Positions 15,555 to 24,220 of a stretch of DNA of 34,513 bases are shown here, in pieces. Under the pieces are notes generated by a model. The model worked only from the letters and a program-made list of their open reading frames with translations. It was not told where the DNA came from and did no database searches. Position 1 is the first letter of the stretch; every line of letters begins with the position of its first letter. Origin of the DNA: RGIG1995 sp045645205 (GTDB taxonomy: Bacteria; Bacillota; Clostridia; Oscillospirales; CAG-272); assembly GCA_045645205.1 (NCBI GenBank), contig JAZRIJ010000030.1, positions 1 through 34,513 on the forward strand, given 5' to 3'. A program made the position numbers and the translations under genes.

Positions 15555-15743
15555 ATGGCAAAGTGTGATTTCTGCGGCAAGAGTGTAGCATTTGGACTTA
15601 ATGTTTCTCACTCCAACCGTAAAACAAACAGAGTATGGAAACCCAATATCAGAAAGGTAAAGGCAGTTGTAAACGGCACGCCCAAGACTGTTAATGTGTG
15701 CTCTCGTTGTCTCCGTTCCAACAAGGTTACAAGAGCTAACTGA
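15555..15743 (+). CDS. rpmB: 50S ribosomal protein L28
   Basis: L28 is a small basic protein of the large subunit. From ATG 15555 (GGAGG 10 bases upstream) the product has 62 residues, the normal length. It begins MAKCDFCGK and continues with VSHSNRKTNRVWKPN. It is the zinc-binding (C+) form: Cys pairs CDFC at the start and CSRC near the end. The gene is monocistronic, with a good promoter and a strong terminator, as is usual for rpmB in Firmicutes. Confidence 0.96.
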   Translation: MAKCDFCGKSVAFGLNVSHSNRKTNRVWKPNIRKVKAVVNGTPKTVNVCSRCLRSNKVTRAN

Positions 15744-15762
15744 TTGTATATTGAAGTACTTC

Positions 15763-15803
15763 AGCCCGGACAAGTAAACGTCCGGGCTTTGCTCTTATTT
15801 TTA
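15763..15803 (+). terminator. rpmB terminator
   Basis: AGCCCGGAC 15763-15771 pairs perfectly with GTCCGGGCT 15780-15788, followed by TTGCTCTTATTTTT. Confidence 0.88.
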
Positions 15804-15829
15804 ATTTTTTTGATTGGAAGAGATGGAAA

Positions 15830-16519
15830 ATGAAAAAAATACTTTTATCAAATACCGTTTCCGAAAAATGCGAATTATCATTAGCAAAAATGGGGTATGA
15901 TTGTATAAAGCTTCCGTTGTTTGACAAACTTCAGCCTGCCGTGGCTACTCACGCAGATATGCTTTTGTTTTTTGACGGCAGCGCTATACTCACTCATGCA
16001 GACTATTATTTACAAAACAAACAGTTGTTTGATGGCTTACAGACAAGAATAGACACGACAGATGAACAGATTTTTGCGGATTATCCCAACGATGTTTTAT
16101 TTAATGCAGTATTGACAAAAGAGGGCGTACTATTTTCAAAAGAGACAAGTACTTCAAAGTTTATAAAAAAATATGCTAAGAGTATTATAAATGTTAAACA
16201 AGGATATACAGCCTGTTCAACCTGCCGTGTATCTGAAATTGGGTTTATAACTACAGATAAGGGACTATATGACGCATATACGAAAAACGGTATTGACGCG
16301 CTGCTTGTTGAAAAAAAATGTATTTATCTCCCCGGCTATGACTGCGGATTTATAGGAGGAGCGTCTGTTGTTTTGGAGGAGGGGGTATGTTTTTTTGGTA
16401 ACATTTCAGAACATACCGATTACGAAAGAATAAGTCTTTTTGCCGAGAAGCACGGTAAAAAAGTGTTGTCTCTCTCCGATGAAAAATTAACCGATATCGG
16501 AGGCGCTGTTGTGTTATAA
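15830..16519 (+). CDS. Hypothetical protein, possibly DUF6873 GME-fold
   Basis: The 229-residue soluble protein has no signal peptide. Its layout resembles the DUF6873 family, predicted to share the fold of guanidino-group-modifying enzymes (arginine deiminase-like). This rests on my memory of family features: an N-terminal segment with conserved acidic positions, a central NVKQGYTACSTC segment, and a late GYDCGFIGGASV glycine-rich stretch followed by FFGN. Cysteines at GYTACSTC and in GYDCGF are candidates for a nucleophile or metal site, but I cannot assign a catalytic Cys-His-Asp set. The gene follows the rpmB terminator closely, with AAGAG as a weak SD. A consensus promoter starts only 5 bases after its stop. 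Confidence 0.6.
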   Translation: MKKILLSNTVSEKCELSLAKMGYDCIKLPLFDKLQPAVATHADMLLFFDGSAILTHADYYLQNKQLFDGLQTRIDTTDEQIFADYPNDVLFNAVLTKEGVLFSKETSTSKFIKKYAKSIINVKQGYTACSTCRVSEIGFITTDKGLYDAYTKNGIDALLVEKKCIYLPGYDCGFIGGASVVLEEGVCFFGNISEHTDYERISLFAEKHGKKVLSLSDEKLTDIGGAVVL

Positions 16520-16523
16520 ATAA

Positions 16524-16552
16524 TTGACATTACAGGGGCTTTATGTTATAAT
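16524..16552 (+). promoter_or_regulatory. Consensus promoter for the TerB-ATPase-alaS operon
   Basis: TTGACA 16524-16529, a 17-base spacer and TATAAT 16547-16552 match sigma-A at every position, 58 bases before the first gene. It is a strong constitutive promoter, and no operator-like repeat is obvious around it. Confidence 0.85.
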
Positions 16553-16609
16553 AAATTGTTTAATATTTTTATATGTTATTCCCACAAGAAATTAGAATGA
16601 GATGGATAA

Positions 16610-18211
16610 ATGATTTTCAGGAATGAAGATGAAAAACTAAAAAAACGTACAAAACTCGAAGAAACCGATACTTTTTGGAATATCGGAGAGATCACTCCGC
16701 CAAAGAAAATTCAAAAAAGTCAAAATAAGATTTTGAATACTGATACGGTCTTGGTTCTTGATACATCAGGTTCGGTGAAAAGTATTTATTCAGAGCCTGT
16801 TGTTAAGCCGCAGTATTCATCGGAGCTTTTGTTGGAATATGTTCCCGAAAATCCTTTGATAAGCAAGGTTTCGATTTATTCATGGCCGTCTAAATATACA
16901 TTTTACGAAAGATTCAGAGTTGATGCGCAAAAGTATTTTAATGTGAAACACGGTGAAGTGTTACCTGTTAAATATTTTTCGTATATGCCGAGCTATATTC
17001 AGATGTCAATTAGACAGAGGGAATGGTATTTTTACTGGCGGAATTGCGTTAGAAATAAAAAATATCTGCCTGCAGACAGCAGTTATATTTTGCTTTATAT
17101 ATATGAAATAATTAATCTATCCGATTTTATTCCTCGTGAAAACGGATTGGAAATGCTTTGCGATATATGGGAGAATTACAGAAAAAGCTATACAAAGCTG
17201 GACAAGTTTTTGTCAGAATGGGTATGTGATTACTGTCTTGTAAACAAGCTTCAACCTCCGTTAAGCAGGATAGCTTCATTTTATGACAGAGTAATGGAGG
17301 AGTCGTCATTCGGTCAGTTTTATATAGACGTTGAAAATGAGGACAGATATGCCTGTCTGCTTTTTGAAAAGCTCTCTTCATATAAGTGGAGCAGGAGCAA
17401 ATATATAAACGAAGACAATAAAGCTGTCTTTGAAAAGCATATACGAAAGGGCTTTGCGGAGGCTGTAAAAAAGCTTGCTTTGTCCGACGGAAGGTTTGAC
17501 GGGAAGAGCGGAAGACTTATCGGTAAAAAGATAATTCGAGATGCTTTCAGCGGTTCTTTGTGCGCATATAACGCAAAAAGAAAAATAGATATAGATTATT
17601 TTGATCTGGAAAACGTAAGCGACCTTGGCTTTATTGTTACGGATATGGTAAGGTACTGTGAAAACAGGGTCAGAGCATATCTCGGAATAAGGGCAAGACT
17701 GTCGGTGCAAAATTTGACCGAACAGCAAAAGAATGTGATAAACGAATATTTTGACAGAGAGCTGCCCTGTGTATTCTATGAAAAGAAGCCGCGAAAGGTT
17801 ATTGAATATGAAGCCCCGATCGAACAAACAAAGCCTTTTGAGGTCTCTTTTGAAAAAGCAAGGGAGATAGAAAGAGAGTCATGGCAGATAACCGACAGAT
17901 TGGTTGAGTATGAAGAATACGAGGAAGAAACGGAGTCTGCGGTGCAGGAAGATACAAAAGAAGCTTCAAGGTCGCTTGAAAGCGAGTCTCTTGATATAGC
18001 GAAAACGGCATTGATATGCATAGCCAATGACGACTGCATAGGTTTTCTTAAGGTGGCTGAAGAATGTTATATGCTGCCCGAAACTTTGGCAGAGTGCGTA
18101 AATGAGCTGTGCTTTGAGATTTTGGGTGATATCGGAATAGAGGAGAAAAACGGCGGATATGCTTTGATATCCGATTATGAACAGGAGATAAGACAATGGC
18201 TCAACAGGTAA
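16610..18211 (+). CDS. TerB_N / TerB_C-type protein
   Basis: The 533-residue cytosolic protein fits the architecture of TerB N-terminal plus TerB C-terminal domain proteins. The strongest match is at about residues 95-170: a YERFRVDAQKYF stretch, then a VKYFSYMPSYIQMS stretch, QREWYFYWR and the YILLYIYEIINL helix, typical of TerB_N. A long helical middle follows, then a charged linker (about 440-470) and a C-terminal helical domain (about 470-533) like TerB_C. The acidic TerB core motif itself is not obvious. The TerB_N class has been linked by comparative genomics to DNA-processing stress or defence operons with P-loop ATPases and helicases. Here the downstream ATPase gene overlaps by 16 bases. 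The ATG 16610 has only a weak SD. Direct function is unknown. Confidence 0.8.
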   Translation: MIFRNEDEKLKKRTKLEETDTFWNIGEITPPKKIQKSQNKILNTDTVLVLDTSGSVKSIYSEPVVKPQYSSELLLEYVPENPLISKVSIYSWPSKYTFYERFRVDAQKYFNVKHGEVLPVKYFSYMPSYIQMSIRQREWYFYWRNCVRNKKYLPADSSYILLYIYEIINLSDFIPRENGLEMLCDIWENYRKSYTKLDKFLSEWVCDYCLVNKLQPPLSRIASFYDRVMEESSFGQFYIDVENEDRYACLLFEKLSSYKWSRSKYINEDNKAVFEKHIRKGFAEAVKKLALSDGRFDGKSGRLIGKKIIRDAFSGSLCAYNAKRKIDIDYFDLENVSDLGFIVTDMVRYCENRVRAYLGIRARLSVQNLTEQQKNVINEYFDRELPCVFYEKKPRKVIEYEAPIEQTKPFEVSFEKAREIERESWQITDRLVEYEEYEEETESAVQEDTKEASRSLESESLDIAKTALICIANDDCIGFLKVAEECYMLPETLAECVNELCFEILGDIGIEEKNGGYALISDYEQEIRQWLNR

Positions 18212-19521
18212 ACAGAGTTCCGAAAAGAATATTGGTGTCTCTCCTTGAAAGTCTTTCGGCAGGTGTTGTGCCGAGAATGGGCGCGCCTTATGTTGCGATA
18301 GGCAGAGAAGGTGAGGTCTCAGCGCTTCTTGACAGCCTTGAAAACGTGGCTGACGGCGGTTCTTTTATGAAGCTTGTTATAGGCAGATACGGAAGCGGAA
18401 AAAGCTTTCTTATGCAGCTTGTAAGAGGGTATGCGGTAGAAAAGGGCTTTGTTTGCTGTGATGCCGACCTTTCCCCCGAAAGAAGACTTTACGGCTCTAA
18501 GGGCAACGGAGTTGCGACCTACAGAGAGCTTGTAAAAAATATGTGTACCAAGACCTCGCCCGAGGGGGGAGCGATACAGGGAATAATCGCCAAATGGATA
18601 TCGAACACACAGTCGGAGACGGCTATGGCAGGCTTGGCTGCGGGCACTCCCGAATTTGATGCCGAGGTGGAAAGAAAAATACACGCAGTTACGAGAGAAG
18701 CGGAAAGCCATGTGGGCGGTTTCGATTTTGCTTGTGTTGTAAACGCTTTTTACAAGGCGAACAAAAATGATGATGAACAGCTAAAGGGATATGCTTTACG
18801 CTGGCTGCGCGGCGAATATGTTACCCGTACAGAGGCAAAAAAAGAGCTTGGGGTCTCTTCTGTCATAAATGATGAAAACTGGTACGATTATATAAAGCTT
18901 TTAGCGTTCTTTGTGCGTATGATAGGTTATAAAGGACTCGTTGTCTTTATTGACGAGTGTGTGAACCTATACAAGATAACAAACAGAATATCAAGAGAGG
19001 CTAACTATGAAAAGCTTCTTTCGATGTTTAATGATACATTGCAGGGCAGCTCTAAGGGACTTGGAATAATTCTCGGCGGAACGCCGATGTTTCTTGAAGA
19101 TAAGAGACGGGGACTTTACAGCTATGAGGCGTTGAAGAGCCGTCTTGAAGAGGGCAGATACGCAAGTACAGAGTTCAAAAACCTTATGGGACCTGTAATC
19201 AGGCTTGAGAGACTTGATGACAATCAGCTTTACGCATTGGTTACAAGAGTAAAAAATCTTTACGGACAGAATTATGGCTGGGAAGTGCCCGTAACAGATG
19301 AGCAGGCGGAGGTGTTTCTCAGGGATTGCCTTTCAAGAGCGGGGGCGGGTACAATGGTTACCCCTAGAGAGATAATAAGAGATTTTCTCGGCGTTTTGAA
19401 TATTTTATATCAGAACTCCGGTGCAGAATTTGAAGATGTAGTAAAAGTTGCTGTTTCTTCCGATACGGAAAACAGGACTGAAAAACAAGATGATTTTGAC
19501 ATAGCGGATATTGAGCTTTAA
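18196..19521 (+). CDS. BREX-like (DUF2791) P-loop ATPase
   Basis: This 441-residue protein resembles the DUF2791/BrxD-like ATP-binding family. Walker A is G63-x2-GSGKS70 and Walker B is LVVFIDE at 248-254, ending in the catalytic Glu. A GGTP sensor-like segment lies at 294-297 after a helix with LLSMFND. The N-terminus IGREGEVSALLDSLENVADGGSFMKLVIG is the usual family lead-in. The C-terminal winged-helix-like part has TPREIIRDFLGVL (389-401). The ATG overlaps the TerB-type gene and AGGAG lies 9 bases upstream, so the two proteins are probably made in fixed ratio. No BREX methylase, PglZ or BrxC is present, so this is not a BREX locus. A DNA-processing role together with the TerB partner is inferred. 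Confidence 0.85.
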   Translation: MAQQVNRVPKRILVSLLESLSAGVVPRMGAPYVAIGREGEVSALLDSLENVADGGSFMKLVIGRYGSGKSFLMQLVRGYAVEKGFVCCDADLSPERRLYGSKGNGVATYRELVKNMCTKTSPEGGAIQGIIAKWISNTQSETAMAGLAAGTPEFDAEVERKIHAVTREAESHVGGFDFACVVNAFYKANKNDDEQLKGYALRWLRGEYVTRTEAKKELGVSSVINDENWYDYIKLLAFFVRMIGYKGLVVFIDECVNLYKITNRISREANYEKLLSMFNDTLQGSSKGLGIILGGTPMFLEDKRRGLYSYEALKSRLEEGRYASTEFKNLMGPVIRLERLDDNQLYALVTRVKNLYGQNYGWEVPVTDEQAEVFLRDCLSRAGAGTMVTPREIIRDFLGVLNILYQNSGAEFEDVVKVAVSSDTENRTEKQDDFDIADIEL

Positions 19522-19533
19522 GGAGATATAATT

Positions 19534-22149
19534 ATGAAATGGACAGGTCTTAACGATTTACGAGAAGCATATCTTTCTTTTTTTGAAAGTAAAGGGCATT
19601 TGAGACACAAGAGTTTTCCACTTGTGCCTATTGATGACAAGTCGCTTTTGCTTATAAATGCAGGTATGGCGCCGCTGAAAAAGTATTTTAAGGGCGAGTC
19701 TGAGCCGCCTAAGACACGAATGACAACGTGTCAGAAATGTATCCGTACTCCCGATATTGAGAGAGTAGGCATAACTGCACGTCACGGCACATTTTTTGAA
19801 ATGCTCGGTAACTTTTCCTTCGGTGATTACTTTAAGGAAGAGGCGATAACTTGGTCATGGGAGTTTTGCACAAAGGTTATTGAACTGCCCGAAGAAAAAA
19901 TATGGGTTACGATATATGAAGATGACGATGAAGCGTACAATATCTGGCATAACAAGGTAGGCGTTCCCGCAGAAAGAATAGTAAGACTCGGGGAGGACAA
20001 CTTTTGGGAAATAGGAAGCGGTCCCTGCGGTCCCTGTTCGGAGCTTCATTTTGACAGAGGCGAGGAATTTGGATGCGGTTCCCCCGATTGTAAGCCGGGA
20101 TGCGACTGCGACAGATTTATGGAATTTTGGAATCTTGTATTTACCCAGTTTGACAGCGACGGAGTAGGAACATATACGCCTTTGGCGCATCCAAACATTG
20201 ATACGGGAATGGGACTTGAAAGACTGGCGTGCGTGATGCAGGGAGTAAACAATCTTTTTGAGGTTGACACAGTTAAGAATATTATGGCAAAGGTGTCCGA
20301 GCTTACAAATGTTAAGTACGGCGAGGATAAGCAAAAGGACATATCTCTCCGTGTTATCACTGACCATATAAGAAGCACATCCTTCCTTATTTGCGACGGT
20401 GTCGTTCCGTCAAACGAGGGCAGAGGCTATGTTTTGAGAAGACTTCTTCGCAGAGCGGCAAGACACGGAAGACTTTTGGGGGTAAAGGATACATTTTTGG
20501 CTGATATATGCGATGTCGTTGCAAAAGAAAATCTGACGGCATACCCCGAGCTTACAGAAAAGCTTGACTATATAAAAAAGGTCATACGCATTGAAGAGGA
20601 ACGCTTTGCGGCAACGGTAGACAGCGGACTTGAAATGCTTGAAAGGCTTATTGCAGCGGCAAAGTCGGAAAACAGCAATCTTCTCAAGGGTGCAGACGTA
20701 TTCAAGCTTTCTGATACTTACGGCTTCCCGTTTGACCTGACACGCGAGATCTCTGCTGAGGCGGGAATTGATATTGACGTTGAAGGCTTTGAAGCTTTGA
20801 TGAAAGAGCAGAAAGAGAGAGCGAGGGGAGCGAGAGCCGCTCTCGGCGACTTCGGCTGGACTGCCGAAAGCTTTGACGAGCTGAAAAAGTTTGAAAAGAC
20901 AGAGTTCTGCGGATATACCGATACAACCGTAAATGCAAAGGTTTTATCGGTAATGGAAAGCGAAGACGGTGAAAAGGTTACCGTTATTCTTGACAAGACC
21001 TCTTTCTATGCGGAAAGCGGCGGTCAGGTAGGCGATACAGGAAAAATTATTGGAAGCAACGGTGAATACAAGGTTATTGACACAAAGAAGCATGACGGAA
21101 TATATATGCATATATGCACAAAAATTTGCGGTGAACTGCATGAAGGGGATAGCGTTTCAGCACTTGTTGACGAAAGCAGAAGAAAGGATATTGCAAGAAA
21201 TCACTCCACCGTTCACCTGCTTCAAGGCGCTCTTAGAAAGGTGTTAGGCAGTCATATCGAACAGGCAGGCTCATATGTTGACGAAAACAGACTCCGTTTT
21301 GACTTTTCTCATTTTACCGCTATGACTACAGAAGAGATTGAAAAGGTCGAAAGGATTGTAAATGATCAGATACTCAATGCGCTGGACATAAATACTGTTG
21401 AGACTGATATTGAGTCTGCAAAGAAAATGGGTGCTATTGCGCTGTTCGGAGAAAAATACGGAGACAGCGTAAGAGTTGTGCGTATGGGAGACTTTTCAAC
21501 AGAGCTTTGCGGAGGCACACATCTTTCCAATACAAGCGGGGCTTCGCTGTTTAAGATTATATCAGAGTCATCAGTTTCGGCAGGAACAAGAAGAATTGAA
21601 GGTGTAACAGGTAACGGAGTTCTTGCGCTTATAGCAGAAAAGAACGCGCTTATCAACAATGCCGCAAAAGAACTTAAGGCAAACAATGTAAGCGATATTA
21701 CCAAGAGAATAGAGCTTTTGCAAAACGAACTCAAAGAAGCAAAAAGGGTAATCGACGGTCTCAATGCGCAACTTTCGGAGGCAAAGACAGCTGATCTTTA
21801 TAAAAATGCTGTTGATGTAGGCGGTATAAAGGTTGCTGTAATGAAGTCGGCTGAAATGAACGTTGACATTGCAAGAAAGGCTTGCGATAAGCTGAAGGAT
21901 GCCCATACCGATATTGTTGTTGCTGTGGCAGCGATGTCAGGCGGAAAGCTCAATTTTGTAACATGTTGCGGCAAAGAGGCAGTTGCAAAAGGTGCGCACG
22001 CAGGCAATCTTGCAAGGATGCTGGGGATATTTACGGGCGGAAGCGGAGGCGGACGTCCCGACAGCGCAGTTTCAGGCGGTAAGGATGCATCTAAGGTTGA
22101 CGGCGCTTTGGCGGCTGTTGAAGCCTTTATAAAGGAAAACCTAAAATAA
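19534..22149 (+). CDS. alaS: Alanyl-tRNA synthetase
   Basis: AlaRS charges tRNA-Ala and removes mischarged serine and glycine. The 871 residues cover the full family length. The class II catalytic core starts at NDLREAYLSFFESKGH and includes TRMTTCQKCIRTPDIERVG, FFEMLGNFSFGDYF and the NIDTGMGLERLA motif. The editing domain has its zinc ligands intact, H557-x3-H561 and C659-x3-H663. The C-terminal DHHA1-like C-Ala domain ends in a glycine-rich GGSGGGRPDSAVSGG segment. The SD overlaps the stop of the ATPase gene (TAAGGAG), giving a 12-base gap and strong coupling. No T-box precedes it, unlike many Firmicute aminoacyl-tRNA synthetase genes. Its expression thus depends on the TerB-ATPase operon promoter, as far as I can see. 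Confidence 0.97.
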   Translation: MKWTGLNDLREAYLSFFESKGHLRHKSFPLVPIDDKSLLLINAGMAPLKKYFKGESEPPKTRMTTCQKCIRTPDIERVGITARHGTFFEMLGNFSFGDYFKEEAITWSWEFCTKVIELPEEKIWVTIYEDDDEAYNIWHNKVGVPAERIVRLGEDNFWEIGSGPCGPCSELHFDRGEEFGCGSPDCKPGCDCDRFMEFWNLVFTQFDSDGVGTYTPLAHPNIDTGMGLERLACVMQGVNNLFEVDTVKNIMAKVSELTNVKYGEDKQKDISLRVITDHIRSTSFLICDGVVPSNEGRGYVLRRLLRRAARHGRLLGVKDTFLADICDVVAKENLTAYPELTEKLDYIKKVIRIEEERFAATVDSGLEMLERLIAAAKSENSNLLKGADVFKLSDTYGFPFDLTREISAEAGIDIDVEGFEALMKEQKERARGARAALGDFGWTAESFDELKKFEKTEFCGYTDTTVNAKVLSVMESEDGEKVTVILDKTSFYAESGGQVGDTGKIIGSNGEYKVIDTKKHDGIYMHICTKICGELHEGDSVSALVDESRRKDIARNHSTVHLLQGALRKVLGSHIEQAGSYVDENRLRFDFSHFTAMTTEEIEKVERIVNDQILNALDINTVETDIESAKKMGAIALFGEKYGDSVRVVRMGDFSTELCGGTHLSNTSGASLFKIISESSVSAGTRRIEGVTGNGVLALIAEKNALINNAAKELKANNVSDITKRIELLQNELKEAKRVIDGLNAQLSEAKTADLYKNAVDVGGIKVAVMKSAEMNVDIARKACDKLKDAHTDIVVAVAAMSGGKLNFVTCCGKEAVAKGAHAGNLARMLGIFTGGSGGGRPDSAVSGGKDASKVDGALAAVEAFIKENLK

Positions 22150-22221
22150 GTATGTATTATTCTCTTTTAGAAACAATAGTATTATATTAAAATAAAATTG
22201 TTGAAAGAACGGTGAAGAGAG

Positions 22222-23301
22222 TTGGTTTTTGAGAACAAGGTAGTAAAAATTGTGGCTGTAATTGCGCTTTTATTGGTAGTTATAGCGGTGGCGCTGTACT
22301 TTATTAACAGAGACGAAGAAATAATAAAGCCGGTTGAAGATATATACGTGCCTACGCCAAATCAGCTGCTTTTGGGTATAAAATATGAAACAAAGATAGA
22401 CTGTGATTTTGATACTTTAGAAAAAAATATTTTGTCAGATTTAAGATTTTCTGGTCTTGAGCTGAGGGATGAATATTGTATGGTGTATCAGATTACAGAC
22501 GAGAAGTCCGAGAAAGATATTACTGCTTTCTTGAAAATACAAGACAGTCTGCCTGAGGTTAATTATACAAGCAAGACCATTGTTTTGGCAGTTGGCAGGG
22601 AATTGGAGGAGCTCAGCGACAAAAATAAAAGGACCGATGATGACGGAAATAAGATTTTTGATATTTCCTATGGCGGTAAATACTCAAAAAACAGTGTTTA
22701 CGTGTATTCAATGAATAAAATAGAATTTCTGTCGGGGCTTGATCTTGAAGAATATTATTGGGAACATGTAGATAAGTCGTGCAACTTTGTTGAAGGAAAA
22801 AGAGAAGACTTACATCTTTTATCCGAAGGTAAGTATCATAAAGTATACTCAAAACCTGAAGGAATATATGAATATATTTTATACAGTGAGGGGAGTTTTG
22901 AGGCTGTATCGCGTTATATAGGTGAAGAACGTCCTCAAATAACTGAATATACAGACACTATGGTTTTTGTAAGATTGGAAACTACACAAAAATATTACAA
23001 TCCTAAAATAAATATATTTTCCGGTACCACAAAACATAGCTTAATTTATTTAATAAATGATATTGTAGCATATGTTCGTGTTTACAACAATAGTATAATT
23101 TTGGTAGTACGAGATGTATACGATTCAAGTAAATACGGATATTCATTCTATTTACCGTTTACGTATGATGTAGAAAATTACAAGACTGTCTTGAAAAGCA
23201 TTGAGGTAGTAGATAATACTCACCTTTTTGTAGAATATTATACCGGAACGGAAAGAAGGCTTGTTCAAGAAACTTTGACTGTTGCAAATATGTCTGCGTA
23301 A
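22222..23301 (+). CDS. Membrane-anchored protein of unknown function
   Basis: I do not recognise a family. The 359 residues begin with one membrane helix (about 8-28, rich in Val, Ile, Ala and Leu) after a short basic start. A long, hydrophilic, Tyr- and Glu-rich extracytoplasmic part follows, apparently mostly beta strands. The topology predicted is a single signal anchor with the bulk outside. The start is TTG 22222, with GAAGAGAG close by; no better start exists in the frame. It lies 72 bases after alaS and 31 bases before an isomerase-type gene. Function cannot be inferred. There are no Cys-rich, LPxTG-like or lipobox features. Confidence 0.7.
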   Translation: MVFENKVVKIVAVIALLLVVIAVALYFINRDEEIIKPVEDIYVPTPNQLLLGIKYETKIDCDFDTLEKNILSDLRFSGLELRDEYCMVYQITDEKSEKDITAFLKIQDSLPEVNYTSKTIVLAVGRELEELSDKNKRTDDDGNKIFDISYGGKYSKNSVYVYSMNKIEFLSGLDLEEYYWEHVDKSCNFVEGKREDLHLLSEGKYHKVYSKPEGIYEYILYSEGSFEAVSRYIGEERPQITEYTDTMVFVRLETTQKYYNPKINIFSGTTKHSLIYLINDIVAYVRVYNNSIILVVRDVYDSSKYGYSFYLPFTYDVENYKTVLKSIEVVDNTHLFVEYYTGTERRLVQETLTVANMSA

Positions 23302-23332
23302 AGTACAAAAATCCATAAAGGAGCAGTTTTTT

Positions 23333-24169
23333 ATGAAAATAGGTGTTTGTGTAGGATTTAACAGCATCAGCAGTTTTAAAAATAAAATACAAAAACTGAG
23401 AGATGAAGGTTTTGACAACTGTCAGTTGGTTGCGTGGAATCCTGCAATTTGGAATGATGAGGGTTATGAGGCAGTAGAGTGTGAGACTAAAAAACACGGT
23501 GTTGAAATTTCTGCATTCTGGTGCGGTTGGGAAGGTCCTGCTGTTTGGAATTTTTTTGAGGGACCGACAACCTTGGGACTTTTACCTTTGGAATACAGGG
23601 AGAGGCGTATAAAAAATTTGTGCGATGGCGCAGATTTTGCAAAAAGACTTGGGGTAAAAAATGTTGTAACGCATATGGGATTTATTCCCGAAAACCCAAA
23701 CGACCCTGAGTTTGAGCCTTTTTGTAATGCTGTAAGACGGGTTGCAGAGCATTTGCGGGCTAACGGTCAAAACCTACTTTTTGAAACAGGACAGGAAACA
23801 CCTGTCGCTATGCTCCGTTGTTTTGAAAAAGTGGGAACAGATAACCTTGGAGTAAATCTTGATACAGCAAATCTTATACTCTACGGAAAAGCAAATCCTG
23901 TGGATTCGCTGGATGTTTTCGGGGATAAGGTAATGAATATACACGCAAAGGACGGCTTTTATCCTGTAAACGGACATGACCTCGGTCAAGAGGTTGCCAT
24001 AGGCGATGGTAAGGTTGATTTTAAAAAGCTTTTTGAAAAGCTTTATGAGCTTGGATACGATTCTTATGTTACCATCGAGCGTGAAATAAAGGGAGAAAAA
24101 CAGACAGAAGATATAAGAAACGCAAAAAAATATCTTGAAAAAATAATAAATGAAGTATACAAAAACTGA
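23333..24169 (+). CDS. Sugar phosphate isomerase/epimerase-type TIM barrel
   Basis: This is a 278-residue xylose-isomerase-like TIM barrel of the AP_endonuc_2 superfamily, which includes sugar epimerases and related enzymes. I chose ATG 23333 with AAGGAG 9 bases upstream; the longer frame overlaps the previous gene. Metal-ligand strands are visible in order: VVTHMGF (His), LLFETGQE (Glu), GVNLDTANL (Asp), NIHAKDG (His) and VTIEREI (Glu). The N-terminus KIGVCVGFNS and the Trp-rich loop FWCGWEGPAVWNFF are consistent with a carbohydrate-binding barrel. The substrate is unknown; a 3-keto or hexulose epimerase role is possible. It ends at a bidirectional terminator. Confidence 0.88.
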   Translation: MKIGVCVGFNSISSFKNKIQKLRDEGFDNCQLVAWNPAIWNDEGYEAVECETKKHGVEISAFWCGWEGPAVWNFFEGPTTLGLLPLEYRERRIKNLCDGADFAKRLGVKNVVTHMGFIPENPNDPEFEPFCNAVRRVAEHLRANGQNLLFETGQETPVAMLRCFEKVGTDNLGVNLDTANLILYGKANPVDSLDVFGDKVMNIHAKDGFYPVNGHDLGQEVAIGDGKVDFKKLFEKLYELGYDSYVTIEREIKGEKQTEDIRNAKKYLEKIINEVYKN

Positions 24170-24174
24170 ATATA

Positions 24175-24216
24175 AAAAACCATAGATTTATGAGTATCAT
24201 GAATCTATGGTTTTTA
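24175..24216. terminator. Bidirectional terminator
   Basis: A perfect 14-bp stem, AAAAACCATAGATT 24175-24188 with AATCTATGGTTTTT 24202-24215, has T-runs on both strands. It separates the convergent TIM-barrel and lectin-peptidase genes. Confidence 0.88.
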
Positions 24217-24220
24217 GTTT

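Noticed and set aside
16757..16777. DTSGS in the TerB-type protein looks like a vWA MIDAS
   Set aside because: The motif (residues 51-55) is not followed by a vWA fold; TerB_N-like sequence starts soon after, and the later MIDAS Thr and Asp are missing.
18196..19521. BREX defence system
   Set aside because: Only an ATPase of BrxD-like type is present. BrxA, BrxB, BrxC, PglX and PglZ are all absent from the window.
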